Of a stretch of 64,000 bases of DNA, positions 1-12,500 are shown piece after piece. The stretch is from positions 7,742,859-7,806,858 of the forward strand of contig NC_080049.1 in NCBI RefSeq assembly GCF_026212465.1, written 5' to 3'. The notes beneath the pieces were generated by a model. It saw only the letters and a list, made by a program, of their open reading frames with translations. It made no database searches and was not told the origin of the DNA. Each line of letters starts with the position of its first letter. Positions within the stretch are counted from its first letter, which is position 1. A program made the position numbers and the translations under genes. This stretch comes from Amaranthus tricolor (lineage: Eukaryota; Streptophyta; Magnoliopsida; Caryophyllales; Amaranthaceae).

Positions 1-533
1 TTAAGATTCATTGTACATGCCAAAGATTTGTTTTCAAAACTCATATACTCTTGAAGTATGGATCTACCAATGTTCAGCTTCGATTTTGGTTATGGAGAAT
101 TTTCTCCTATAGTTTGATCTACATAGAAGTTAAACTTATAATTTCTGCAATGCTTTACATACCCTTATCTTGATTTGATATTTGGCGGGCAAGAAATAAG
201 TGTCAATAGTTTACTTTCAATATTCCTTTTCTTTTTTCTTTTTTCTTTTTTTAATGAAAATAACATGTAATGGCAGGTAAAAAGTTTTGCAAATGATGTT
301 ATAAGAAAACACTCACTAAATTTGGGATTATTAAGGATTAATCAAAATATTGGATTATTGTAGGAAAATGGGTGAAAGATTAGATTGTTTAGGTAAATTT
401 TCCTTGTAATAATTTGGGACCCAATTGACATACTAGGATTCAAGGAGTAGATTTTTTCGTTGAAAAAAGTTCACTAGTTAGGTTTCTTTTATGCAAGGTA
501 CATGGCCTTCTTAATACACCTTATCTAGATAAA

Positions 534-1340
534 TCCATTACTTAGGATCAGTTTTCCAAAGTAAAAGGGAGATCGATGAAGATTTAATGCATCGATTTTA
601 AGTTATATGACTTAAATGGAGAGCAACCACTAGAAGATTTCTAACTAGATTAAAAGGAAATTCTACCAAGTTGCAGTTTGACCTGCCTTATTGTATGGCC
701 TTGTTGTATGGTGCAGAAAGTTAGTCAATTGGGAAGATATATGAGCATAAGATGCAAGCAGAAGAGAAGAAAATGTTAACGTAGATGTGTGAATACACTA
801 GGATGGAAAAGATTAGAAACCAGGTTTTAATAGAAAAGTTAGGGGTTGCGCTCATTTCGTCAAAGATATGTGAAAGTAGGTTGAGATAATTTGGACAAAT
901 GCAAAGAAAGACCACAAACGCAAATTTGAGAAGGGGGAAAACATGACGCTTGATACAAAGAGAAGTCATGGTAGGCGTAAGAAAACGCAGGAGGAGCAAA
1001 TTAATATTGATGTGAGCGAGCTACACCTCTCTGAGGACTTGACTAGGACACAACTAGTTGAAAATGCCAAATTCTTGTCTTGGATCATTTGTAGTTTTCT
1101 TTGCCATGTTAATTATTAGTGCCTGTATGTCTGTTATCTATATTTCTGTGGTTTTTTTTAGTCTTTATGTTTATGCTGGTTTTTTCTTGTCTTGCCTTGT
1201 TTATGTCTTATCTCTGTTTTTATTTACACGTCTTTATTGAGCCCAGTGTCACATAGGCGACAACCTCCTTTGATAGGGTTATGGTCCGAGAAAGGATATC
1301 CCTCCCTAGACCCATACTAGGTATGATGATGCTGATGATC
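534..1340 (+). mobile_element. RTE-type LINE remnant (RT C-terminus and 3' tail)
   Basis: Conceptual translation in shifting frames gives the typical end of a plant RTE-clade reverse transcriptase: a YLGSVFQ-like segment followed by EIDED near 534-590, then LKGKFYQVAV and PALLYG near 645-700, then RMEKIRNQ and EKLGVA near 800-860, and a basic tail. The stretch about 1238-1340 resembles the RTE 3' terminus (a pyrimidine-rich block, then a GATGATG-type tail). Several stops and frameshifts show it is dead. It lies just beyond the last visible LRR exon, so it may sit in that gene's final intron. The family assignment comes from recalled motifs, not from alignment. Confidence 0.7.
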
Positions 1341-1707
1341 TAGATAATTTGAAGAGGGCAACTTGGTAAAACAAAGCAAAGATCAAGGAAGATTAGAGAA
1401 TAAATTATGTTACGAATTGTTATGTAGGAAATAATTCCGTTAGCATATAATGTACTCTCTTGGGGAAAAAGGAATAGGATCGAGTAGTATATAAGCTCAA
1501 GGAAAGGAGTTACATGGTTGTTTTTGAGAACTTAAAAAGTGTCCTTACACATTGGGAGTTTAGAGCATAATCGACATGTTTCACGTTTTGTAGCTAGTCC
1601 TATATTAAACAAAATTTACCACTTTCCTTTACATACATTCAGCTTTTGCCTCATATTTTCTGCCCATTTACTTAACTATTCACTTTTATCCAGAATTGTA
1701 ATTCTTG

Positions 1708-1958
1708 TACTCCCTCTATCCTATGGGGTTTGCCCCAAGCATAATTCTTGTACAAATCGAGGAAAGGGAAAAAAAGAGGTAGAAAAGTACAATTAATGGG
1801 AAAGTGGGAGAAATGTGTGGATGAGATGAAAAGATAAGTAAAATGTATAAATGAAAATTAAAGAAAGAGTATGGTCATGGCCAAAAATGGAAGTGGACCA
1901 AAATCCATAAGATGGACTAGAAGGGAAAATGGTGCAAACCTGATAGATAAAGGGAGTA
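1708..1958. mobile_element. Stowaway-like MITE
   Basis: The segment is bounded by TACTCCCTC on the left and GGGAGTA on the right, which is an inverted-repeat pair of the Stowaway type with TA target duplications. There is no coding capacity. A related partial copy with the same internal sequence lies at about 16395-16578. Confidence 0.7.
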
Positions 1959-2214
1959 ACTACCATTGCACAACAGTTCATAACAGTTTCTCCATGTATT
2001 TCAAGCAAGAACACGAAAGCCAAGGAATAAATGATGGATCATGATAGATCCACAATCAGTAGCAAGAGTAACTTAGGGAACATCACAACAATGCAACTTG
2101 TTTACCTGCAACATAAAGCCCTACAAACGGTGCATATCCTGTTTTATATCCAGTGGTAAATTAAGTTTTAATAAGTCTCGGGTTAATCCTATGTTTTTGG
2201 GATTGCGTAGGTGG

Positions 2215-2595
2215 AATTGTTACCTTGAACGACATTTAGTTTGAAACGAGGAATGGGAAGGGGAACGAGGAACGCGACCTAGATTGATTGGGGAACGATT
2301 GGGTACGAGATACATTATGTATAAAATATGTATTTGAAAACAAAATGAAATTAAAATCATTATTTTGCTTGAAGAAATTATTTTCAAGTGCAATTGTTTT
2401 AAATTTCTAGGTTTCATCTCGTTTTTTCTACCTTCTTTTTTCTTTAATTTGTAAATGAAGGCCAAAATACCGTTTAGAAAAGGTCTTCTAAACCAGGATG
2501 TCACCTTGAGCGATTTGGGTCGCGTTTCGTGGTGATTGGGGACGAACGTTCTCGAATCGCAGAACGTGGCTACGTTCCACGTTTCATGTAACTAT
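2215..2595. mobile_element. MITE-like repeat with imperfect TIRs
   Basis: The left end reads TTGTTACCTTGAACG. The right end, reverse-complemented, reads ATAGTTACATGAAACG, giving imperfect terminal inverted repeats. The inside holds several GGAACG/AACGTGG-type short motifs and no convincing ORF. I could not define a target-site duplication, so the superfamily is open. Confidence 0.4.
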
Positions 2596-2599
2596 GGGT

Positions 2600-4137
2600 G
2601 GAAGTGATAACGCTTAATCCAAATCAGCCTTCCTAAATACCGAATACCGATACAGGTATTACACCATTGAAAATAACACTAAAGACCTTCACTTACATTA
2701 TTCTTCCCCTACAGTTCTCTCTCAGGATTTGATAGCCTAGAAAAGGATGTTCCAATGGAAGCTCACCTTGAAATTGTTAATTTAGTGTACAACATCATAA
2801 ATCGCATTTGATAGCTTCAAAAATGTTGCCAAGGAAGCTCCTGCATTGTTCCACTCCTATAGATTGTTTACTGAAGGACGTACAACATCACAAAACACCT
2901 CATTTTCATGCCTGACATCTTCTCTCTCTAGATAATTCATTAAATTATGAAAGATGCTTCACGTATAAAGAACACGGTTGATGTGTCTTTTTCACTTATC
3001 AATCTCCTTCAAGCTCAATTTATAACAAGAAATGTAATACAATCCCTCAGTCAAAATTATAGGCTGATTATAGAGTTTGTCTCATACGTCATAAACCATG
3101 GACTCCCTTCACTTTCACATTTGTTTTCTGGCTTATTTCTGCCACCAGTTTATCTGCGCTCAACCCTCCACAGTACTGGGCTACTGGCAAACTCCAATAT
3201 TTTATCCACCTTGAAATAACCCTGACCCTACCGAGAAAATCCCAGACCTAAGCCTTCAAAATACATCTAGACCAAAAGAAGGACGATTTATAAAACCTCA
3301 TATCGAGACAGAAGTCCAGCCCAAAACTGCTGGAAAACATAACATGGAAATAGAAATGCTTGAGCTTCTGTCTCATATAAAGAGTTGTAAAAAGAGTGGT
3401 GCACAAAGACGAGTTTTTACATGCAGCAAAGATAAGTAAAGGAGAATAAGTGAAGGCAGCAAAAGGAAAAGTCTAAAGAGTTTGGTGCTCATCCGTTGCA
3501 GGAGAAAGTGGGTGGTAAGGTCGTAAAAATGAGGAGGTGGTGTGAGACAAGACGGAAAAACCAAAAAGAAAAAATCGGAACAGGTATTATATATATGGGA
3601 TCTCACTTCCCAGTATTTTAAATAAGGGGGCTAGCAGGGATATGAGGGGGGTTTCAATTGACGGTACTTGGCTTCTATAAATAGAAATATTATTTTGGAT
3701 TCAACTAAGTTGCTAAAGCCTAAGAAATTAACAAAGAGCAGGATTAATTTAAAATTTCCCTGCTCTCTTGGTATCACAGATATTTTCCCTTTGTCCATAA
3801 TTAAAATAAACAAAGTCCCCCCACCACACCATGTATTATAGTCTATGAGAAAATAGGGATTAGTGATCCAAGACAAGATCATAGGCTTGTTATCTGTCAG
3901 ATAGAAAGAGCTGTTCTATTGGAAGACCTCCCTCGTTGATTAGACATGATAAATCTATATATAAGAGGAGGAAATCATGTAATAGATTCTTTTTATTATG
4001 ATGGAGATCATGTAATGGATTCTTATTTCTTACTTTGAACTTGAGACGGGCACAAAAGATAATGACATATCATTCCAGATAATTGATCTCTTAGACTTGA
4101 AAAAAAAAATGAAAGCATTTAAGATTTTATGACTTAC
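2600..4137. other. No gene recognised
   Basis: Only short ORFs without domain similarity are present. No LRR exon is seen. I specifically looked on the minus strand for the expected last LRR exon (a RLDGNPLRSIRR- and YLKDKLP-like segment) and did not find it, so that exon is probably beyond position 1. The stretch is likely intron or 3' flank. Confidence 0.4.
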
Positions 4138-5891
4138 AAGCTCTGGTGGCAGTGTAGTAATGTTGTTATCCGAAAGATCTAGCTCAGTCAACGTAGACAT
4201 ATTTTGGAATCCCTGCGAAGCAATATAAAGGGTTGGTCTGCCTAGTTGAGTAAACTAGAAATGAAAAACATATTACACGAGATAAAAAATACAGGTGCAA
4301 GTGTACCACCATTGCCCTATTCTGGAGTTAACAAGCACACTCATTAATGACTATAAGTTAATAGTTAGTATTATTAAAGATTAATATTTCTCTTATAATA
4401 ATCAAACAAACACATAAACTTCCTCATGGCTGTCACTCTTCACAACACTTTTATCGATCATCCCATCGTATCTAGAGGTGTCTCTCTTTGAATACGCCAC
4501 CAACACTTCTCCCATTCCCTTTTCATGGGTCTATGTTGGTCTCTATTCCCTGACAAGCTAAAATTGGCATCAAAGCAAATTTTACATAATCTAGAACAAG
4601 AAAACATGTAATAACATAAAGGGCTAATTAATTGCTTGAATATCTTATAAATTGAAAATTCCAGAACCACAATAACCAAAATTTTTGAACACACCAGCAA
4701 AAAATTTCCTAAAATAAATATTCATTAAGCAACCTGCTTAGCCCATTTGTATCTATAACAATTTTAGATAACTTTTTTATGATATTCACAAAAATAATTA
4801 AAGTGGATGGACAGAGATAATATTATGATAGAGACAAAAGGTAGCTATGGGGTGCCTGGTAGTGATTAAAAAAAAAATTGAATCCACTAGGACTATTGAC
4901 AGAGGGAGATAATCAATATTTCATCGGTCAAGTCAAGAACCTAAAAGATGTATGGAAGACTCACAGCCTAGAATAAGCAATATGGAAAAGTTATAGAATT
5001 ATCCCAAAACACTTTTAAAGGTTTCCTAAAGCTAAAACTAAGTGGAAATAAAAAATCTCCTGGAATGTCATAACTCATAAGTTCACATATTCTTTCCAAC
5101 AAACAAATTATTACCTCAGGAATGGAAGTCAGTGAATTCTGACTCAGATCAAGAATCTGCAACTTTCGCAACGTCAAAATATCTGAGGGAACTTCATGCA
5201 ATTGCACTCGTCTGTTGAGCCCACACCGTTCACAAATCAAAAAGTGCAGATGAGAAGTCAGCTTGACTTTGAGTAGATCTCGAAAAGAGCATGAAGCAAA
5301 TGGACATTCTGATAAAGGAATTCATATAATAAAGGACCTGAGGTAAAGCTCCTGCAGCTGTGGTAAGCTAGTAAAGGCTGCAGTGTCGGGTAATGACCCT
5401 ACACAAGCACTAAGATCCAAAATTTGGAGCCTCATGATGGCTTCAAACCCATTTATAGGAATCTGATGAAGTGGAAATTTTACATGAAATGATCATGGGA
5501 AGGAAAAAATTAATAAGCTAAGACATTGAAGATTAGAAAAGGCTTGAAAATAAAAGCAAAAGTTTTTTTCCACCTTTTTAAGAGGGTTACTGTCGAATTT
5601 CAAGCATGTAAGTTTTGGGAGAGACTTCAAAATTTCACCTGGCCAATTCTTAATCCTGTTCTTAGACAAAATTAAGACCTGCATACGTGGGTTAGTTACA
5701 GAAGCAGCAATACACTACTTGCAAAAGACAAGAGCTAGTAAAAGGGAATATCACAAAAGACAAGAGCTTCCATCCACTATGAAAAGGAGGGAAAGAGTAA
5801 CACCGTAGAAAAAAAATTGAGAATGTCATAGCGATTGAGGTAATGGTTGCGATGTCGCTATGTTAACTTGAAAATAAAATCATTATTTTAG

Positions 5892-5935
<44 letters not shown>

Positions 5936-5944
5936 GTATTATAC

Positions 5945-5979
<35 letters not shown>

Positions 5980-8900
5980 AAAGACCTTTAAAATAAAAAA
6001 TAATAATGGCTAATATGTTAGAAAAGCAAGTTATAACGGCTATTACTCCATGATATTAAAGTAATGGTAACGTATCGGGAACTAGTGATTTCGTAAGCTC
6101 AAAATCCTTTATTATGTCGTGCTCATGTAATTAACTTATCTTGCCAAGAAGGTACTAAATATTAACTGCTTTCTTAGAACCCATTAGAAACTTAGTTTAG
6201 TGGCTTACTGGCTTAGACTAGGACAAGTTAAAAAGAGAGAAAAAATTGTGTGAGCAATTTAGATTAATATACTGGCAGAAATCATTGGAGCTCAACCAAA
6301 ATTTCATGGAGGCGATATCTCATGGCGAAGGAGAACTATCAAGGAGTGGAAAATAAGATCACAAGAGAGTGCAGAATCTCGCATGCATTTGCAGGGGCGA
6401 TAATGGTCATGAAACCACTTTTGTAGTCTTTTTGTGATTAATAGCAACCTATACTGAAAATGTAGTAACCTCAAAACAGTTTCAGTGTGGCCACGATGCA
6501 GCAAAAAATCTAACATTACGAGTACAAGTAATTTTGAAAGTAAGAGGAGTTTGGATTGACTGACATAGATCAAGTTCATCTAGTGTAGATGGAGAAAGTT
6601 GATAAAGCATTTTTCTGTTTAAACTAGATAAAACAAAGTTGACATTGAACCAACCACAATAGAAGAGATAGTGCAATGTTGATGAATTCAGTAATGGAGA
6701 AAAGAGATATTGAAGTGGTGGAGATCAAATTTGGTTAAGTGGTGTTTCCGGTGATTATGACAGTGGTTAAGGTTGCAAAAGCCAGTTATTGATGAATAAC
6801 AAGGCATAGTAGGAGACAAAGTTTAGAAAAAGGACATTTGCAACAGGAGGTGGTGTCAACGGACTTGCCTTAAGTTTTGGTGATGGTGATGGAATCACTA
6901 GTGGATTTTCTGTTAGTTGATGGTGGTAATTTAGAATCCCGATGAAAGGAGTGAAAGAGCAGGTGGAGGTCTCATTATGGCGTATGGATCTAGTGGTGGA
7001 GTTGTGGTTTTCACAAAAAATTATTCTGATGGCTGTAGTCATTGTAATGGAACTGATGGCGGCCTTGGAAAGGATGTTATTGTACTTATATTTATGCATC
7101 ACTGTGCGTGGGGTCAAGTTTCACGATGAGTGGTTGTTATAGTCCATCTAGGAGACTTTTTAGGTGGAACTTGGTATGGAACCAATGCTAAAGACTACAA
7201 TTAGGGAGCAAAGCAAAGTAGCTTGATCATCATGTTCAAACAAATGGCATCAGACAAAGTCCAAGTCTAGCAGCATCACCTTATTTTCTATGCACTCAAA
7301 GTATTCAACTAAGTGGCTAACATATTCATTGGTCTTCCTATTCCATCTACTAATGAAGTTAGAGCTTACTACCTCCTACCTTGAGAACAAGGTAAAACTT
7401 TGGGCAGTCGATAGTTTGATTAACATATAGAGGGGTATTGTAGGTATTTTAACAATAGTTTGTTCAGAGTAGCTTGCAAAAGAAGCTGGTCATGAAGAGG
7501 AGAAAGCAAGATGAACATGTGAGACTTCTATAATTAGCGAAGAAAATAGAGAGAGAAGGTTTCTGAATATTGTGAGTGTTGGTAGTGAGTAGTTTAACTA
7601 ATATTTGGAGAGGAAGGAACTCTTGAAAGTCTGAAAATTATATTACCTATTTTCTAATTTCCTCTTACATCAATGTGAATCATCTTCTTAAGCTTGAATG
7701 CCAATGTCAGACTACTCAGTTCATTACACTTACTTCCAATCCATTGTTAAGATGGAAAATTTATGGGTGAGAGTGGCGATAAACCAAGAACTTCCAGGTA
7801 ACTATGGCGAAGATTTTCTATGAAGGAAAAGTCCAAGTTATAAAGTCCACTTTTCATATGGAATAATGGAATGGTAAAATTCCTACTAAGGTAAGAATTT
7901 TAGCGTGTTCACTAGCAATAATTAAGAAAAAATAATAAAGCTTGCCCCCATGATGCAGATACGGACTTAGTATCTTGCCAAAGATGCATACTTTTCGTTG
8001 TCAATAGAGATTCTAGCCCACATGTTATCCTGTTTGCTCCATAGAGGAGGTTATTTTCCCAGTAATGTTTATAATTTATTGTAAATGTCACTTTTTGATT
8101 TTCAAAGGGGACAAAGTCCCACGGAGATGCAATGCTTTGATGGAAATTCTGTGTGGTGTGTCATGTGGAAACCACGACTGCACATTTATGCAACCTTAAA
8201 AGCTGCAGTGAAATCCAATTTAATTGCCAATCAAGCACCAACAAGCCCTCCAAGGGGAAAGTTCCAAAATATTTACAACTCGAGCAATTTATCCATGAAA
8301 CTATCTGCACTTAGGACTGCATCCAAGGTCGGACAACCATACAAAAAAGTCATTGTTCATTGGAGGTCACTAATTCACTTCCCACTTTGCTCAAGCTTGA
8401 TGCAAGAGATTCACAAAATAACCCAGAAGGCTTATGAATTATTGACTTGAGTCCCGATTTCTATAGATCATCATGAAATCTGGCTGCTGTTGGAATAAAT
8501 AAGGCCTTATGATTTATGCAATCTTCTCATGTTAGTTTTGAAGAATTCTATATCTTCTATATCACTCTTTTATACTGTTATTATTGTAAGACTCCTTTAC
8601 ACAAAAAGCTCCCTTTGCATAAAACTTAACCTGACAAGTTCATATTCTGCGTCTCTGCTATTGACGAACAGTCTTCTCCAAGACTCAAACTGAAAGGCTA
8701 ATCTCCCTCCGACTCTAAATGTTTGGCTTATTATCTTGTTGGCAACATTAGCCGATACCCACTACTTTTTCGCCATTCTCTTCTAATGCTCTCTTAGTTT
8801 ACCCGAAAAAGTAAGTTAGGCACACCACCAAAACATTTCCTTCTCCTTGATAAAGCAATTAAAATGAAATGGGCCAAAGGTTTGACAGATGGTAGTGGGA

Positions 8901-9501
8901 GTATATAGAGATATTGAATGGTATTATTTCAGCCTTTATTTAACATATAACATAGAGTCAAGTTATATATAGAGCTAACCTCAAGTGAAGAACAGGCTGA
9001 CAGTGCAACAGGAAGCTCTTCAATTGAATTTCTTGAGAGATCAACTTTTGTTATTTCATTTGACGAACAAACTTCTGAAGGCACTGAAGTCAAGTTCATA
9101 CCTCCAAGTGAAAGTTCCTTAAATCAGATTAAGATGATAAACATCAGAAGAAATCTATCAATACAATAACGATAACAACAACAACAACAATGCAAGAGCC
9201 ATAATCCAAAATTTTGGGGGAGAAATCTATCAATAGCTCAGCTATATAAAATTCTGCCTCTTAATATTACTTGAGCCCCAACAGTCAATAAGAAACATGA
9301 ATCAGATACCTTTGAAGTCATAGACAATCGAGCTGCCATAGCCACCATCTCATCCTTAGTTGGAGTCAAAACTTCAGCCTCTACATTAATACCATTGTCA
9401 AATTAAATACAAAAAAAATGTACTTCATTGAAAAAAATTTATTGTGGATGCAAAAGGAGAATGCAGAACCAAGTTACCTAGGACTTTCACATAAATTTAA
9501 A

Positions 9502-9543
<42 letters not shown>

Positions 9544-12500
9544 GGTATACCTTGTGCAGAAGGGAGTCTGCTTCGAAGATATTTTAATAAAGCAGCTGTA
9601 GGTCCAGATACCAATGTGCTGTCCAAAGAGAAGGTCTTTCTTACATTCTTCTTTCAGACCACATACTTAGGAACACTGAATGAATGCTAGAAAAATAACC
9701 GGAACATAAAAATCAAAACATCGAACCTTCTAATGGTGCGCATAGGATTTCCAGTAAGTACAAGCTTTCTTAAACTTGTCATTAACCCTGCAAAGCATTA
9801 AATAAGGCCAATTATTTATCGTTGGTCTTTAGAGCAAGTTGGGAATTATCCCTTGTACTGTATATAGTGGGACAAAACAAGTATTGAAGCTTAATGTCCA
9901 AGTGCTATAGCATTAAGGAAGCACGAATATAACGTATGAAGCAAACCAGCTCAAAACGAGTTCGAGCACAAGCTTGCTCATTCGAGCACTTATGTGCTCG
10001 TTCGAGAAGTTTGGTATTACGAGACAAAAAGTTTCTGGAGCTTCTGCAAATTTGTAAGAAACAAAGCTGTAGAAGAATCCTCTGATCACCTACTTCTACA
10101 CTGCCCTTCAGAGTGTTTTCTTTGGCATTTTGATTATTTATATAGAATTTTTTGGGTCTACTAATCAAAAGATGTTTTTGTAACTTAGAAGGGAACACTA
10201 AGTTTAAAGACAAACTCATTGTGACATCTTGAAACTGTAGAAGCTAATTCATTGACAATTTGGTGGTGTACCTAATAATCAGAGGAATTCAAGGAGACAT
10301 CTTTCCACTTCCATCATTCAAATCATATTTTTTAGAAATATTGTACACATAATCAACAAAAAGTTTATTTGCAGGAATACAGTGTGTAAGTTTCACGCAA
10401 TTCTGCAAATTAGAACACTCGCCTGATCTTTCGGATGAAAGGGTAGACTATTTATATATAACAGATCAGCCGGACCCGTTATCGAAATTGGATAGTATGG
10501 ACACTTTGAGTCTATCCACTAACTCCCAAAAGACCAATTCCTTATTATTATTATCCCAAAAGCTCTACAACTATTACAAGGGTGACTCTATATATAGCCT
10601 AAGCCCCAAGAGACTACTAAAAAATGTAATAACTAATCTAATTAATATGAAATGTCGATAATGCCCTTGGACCATTTGACCCAATTCTTCTCATTTTACT
10701 CAATTTCAAATTATTTCTACTCAATTTCCTCTCAGCCCACTCACTCTAACCCATCATTACAAAACATTCAATCTTAAAGATACACTCACGTACTTGATCG
10801 GGTTTATAAGTGCTCCAGTTGTAGATGGCTCGAGTGTGGATGTCAACATTTAAACCCGAGTTACATTTTACTCACCTTGAGGACAAGGTGGACCTTTAGG
10901 CGGCCGTATTGTCATACATGGCATATTCCTAGGGTCATATATAATGTAAAAGAATAAAAGTTAGTTAGATTTGTATTTTAGGTTGTTATGTTAGTTAGTC
11001 TTTTAATAGCCTTTATTCTTGTTTGTATTTTCCCCTCCCGTCTCTTATAAATAGAGGGGAGTATGGGATGTTTTAGGAGAGGAAATAACTAGAGAGAGAA
11101 GTGGAAACACTTAGGAGTGTTTGGGAGACTCGAACATCCCATAGTATCGTTCTTGTATTAATTAATAAAGTCAGTTTTTGTTACTATCTCGGGCTGATCT
11201 GTTACATTATACTAGGGCCTCATATCTTGTTTCTTAGCCAGCAGTGTAGTTTCTGAACGTCATTTTCTTATCAATGATTGAAAGCCCTTCATCTTATGCA
11301 CACACAAGTAGTAGCATACTATTTCAGCTTTTTACTTATATACACATACTCCTACTTCAAAACTTTTTTTTTCAGCAATGAAATACATTTCTTGTCTTCC
11401 ACATTGTTCAGATAGGCATTCAGGAAGGGCAACGATGCACAAGACAGAAAAGGAGAAATAATGTGAAAGGGGAAGAAGGGGTCTGTTCTTTACCGTTTGG
11501 ATAACAATTGAATAGGGCTGGGCCAAGAAAGATTAACATTAGAAGGTAAATATTTTTTTGCTTTTTCACGACTAAATCTTCCATCATTGGGATTTAGAAG
11601 CCCCGTGAATCTTTTGTGTGATTTGCACATCAGCCTCGTAGTTGCGTGCCCAGTTTTGGTTATTACTTTATTTTTCAAGTCCTCAAGCGCTCAGGAAATC
11701 TTAAGCTCATGCAGGTAAGGATCAGTAGCATGTTGATGGTAATGCTTTATCATTCAATTTGAGTTAAAAATAAATCACATGAGCACATTCAATTACACTA
11801 GATGGTTCTTTCATTTTCTGAAACAATTAATAATTCTTTTAGAAATTAATACTCGTCATACCCAATGGGCCACACAAACTATTAATCACGCCACAACGTT
11901 TAAAAAATACCAAAATCAAAGAGCTATACAGAAGTCAAGAAGTCGCACCAATTTCAGCAGGCAAGCCTGACAAAGAATTGTTTGAAAGATCAAGAACTGA
12001 CAGCCGCAACTTGCAAGCATCCACTGGGTATTCTCTTAACTGCAGATAATATGCATACATGCAAGAGCTTCAGAACTTACTCAACATTGATCTTCAAAAA
12101 GGATCTAGAGATCCTCTGCATCCAAACAAAAATTGCTTGAAATCTTGTCAAGACTTAAAACACATGTCCACCCGTGAAATATGAGTTTATAAACAATGAA
12201 AATCAAAGAAGAGATGCATAGCGGTTCACAACATTAACTCCTAAATGAAAGAATAAACATAACGAAGCTCGACCAATAAACGAGAAACAGGGGCTACAAA
12301 CAAACAAAAACAGAAAACAGAACGCAAAACAATCATCTCAGGACAAGGTAGGCAATATATGACATCGTGAAAACGTGAATTCTTAGACGTTCATGCGTTG
12401 AAGAGACCTTTTCCTATTGTGTGCATGACATTAGAGAGAGATGAAAACATCCCATTTCAAAACTAAGAAAGAAACTAGAACAATAGTTTTGACTGGTCTA

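Noticed and set aside
2098..2165. Minus-strand 22-codon stretch reading TTGYKTGYAPFVGLYVAG before a possible GT donor
   Set aside because: It looks exon-like but has no acceptor site, no neighbouring exon and no family I can name; too short to call.
6767..7142. Overlapping ORFs on both strands (116 aa minus, 66 aa plus)
   Set aside because: No domain, signal peptide or splice context; lies in LRR intron 15 next to gypsy remnants.
8085..8450. 121-aa ORF on plus strand
   Set aside because: No recognisable motif, inside an LRR intron among decayed repeats; an ORF of this length is expected by chance.
9418..9690. 90-aa ORF with a polylysine run
   Set aside because: Created by the poly(A) tract and by the antisense of LRR exon 13.
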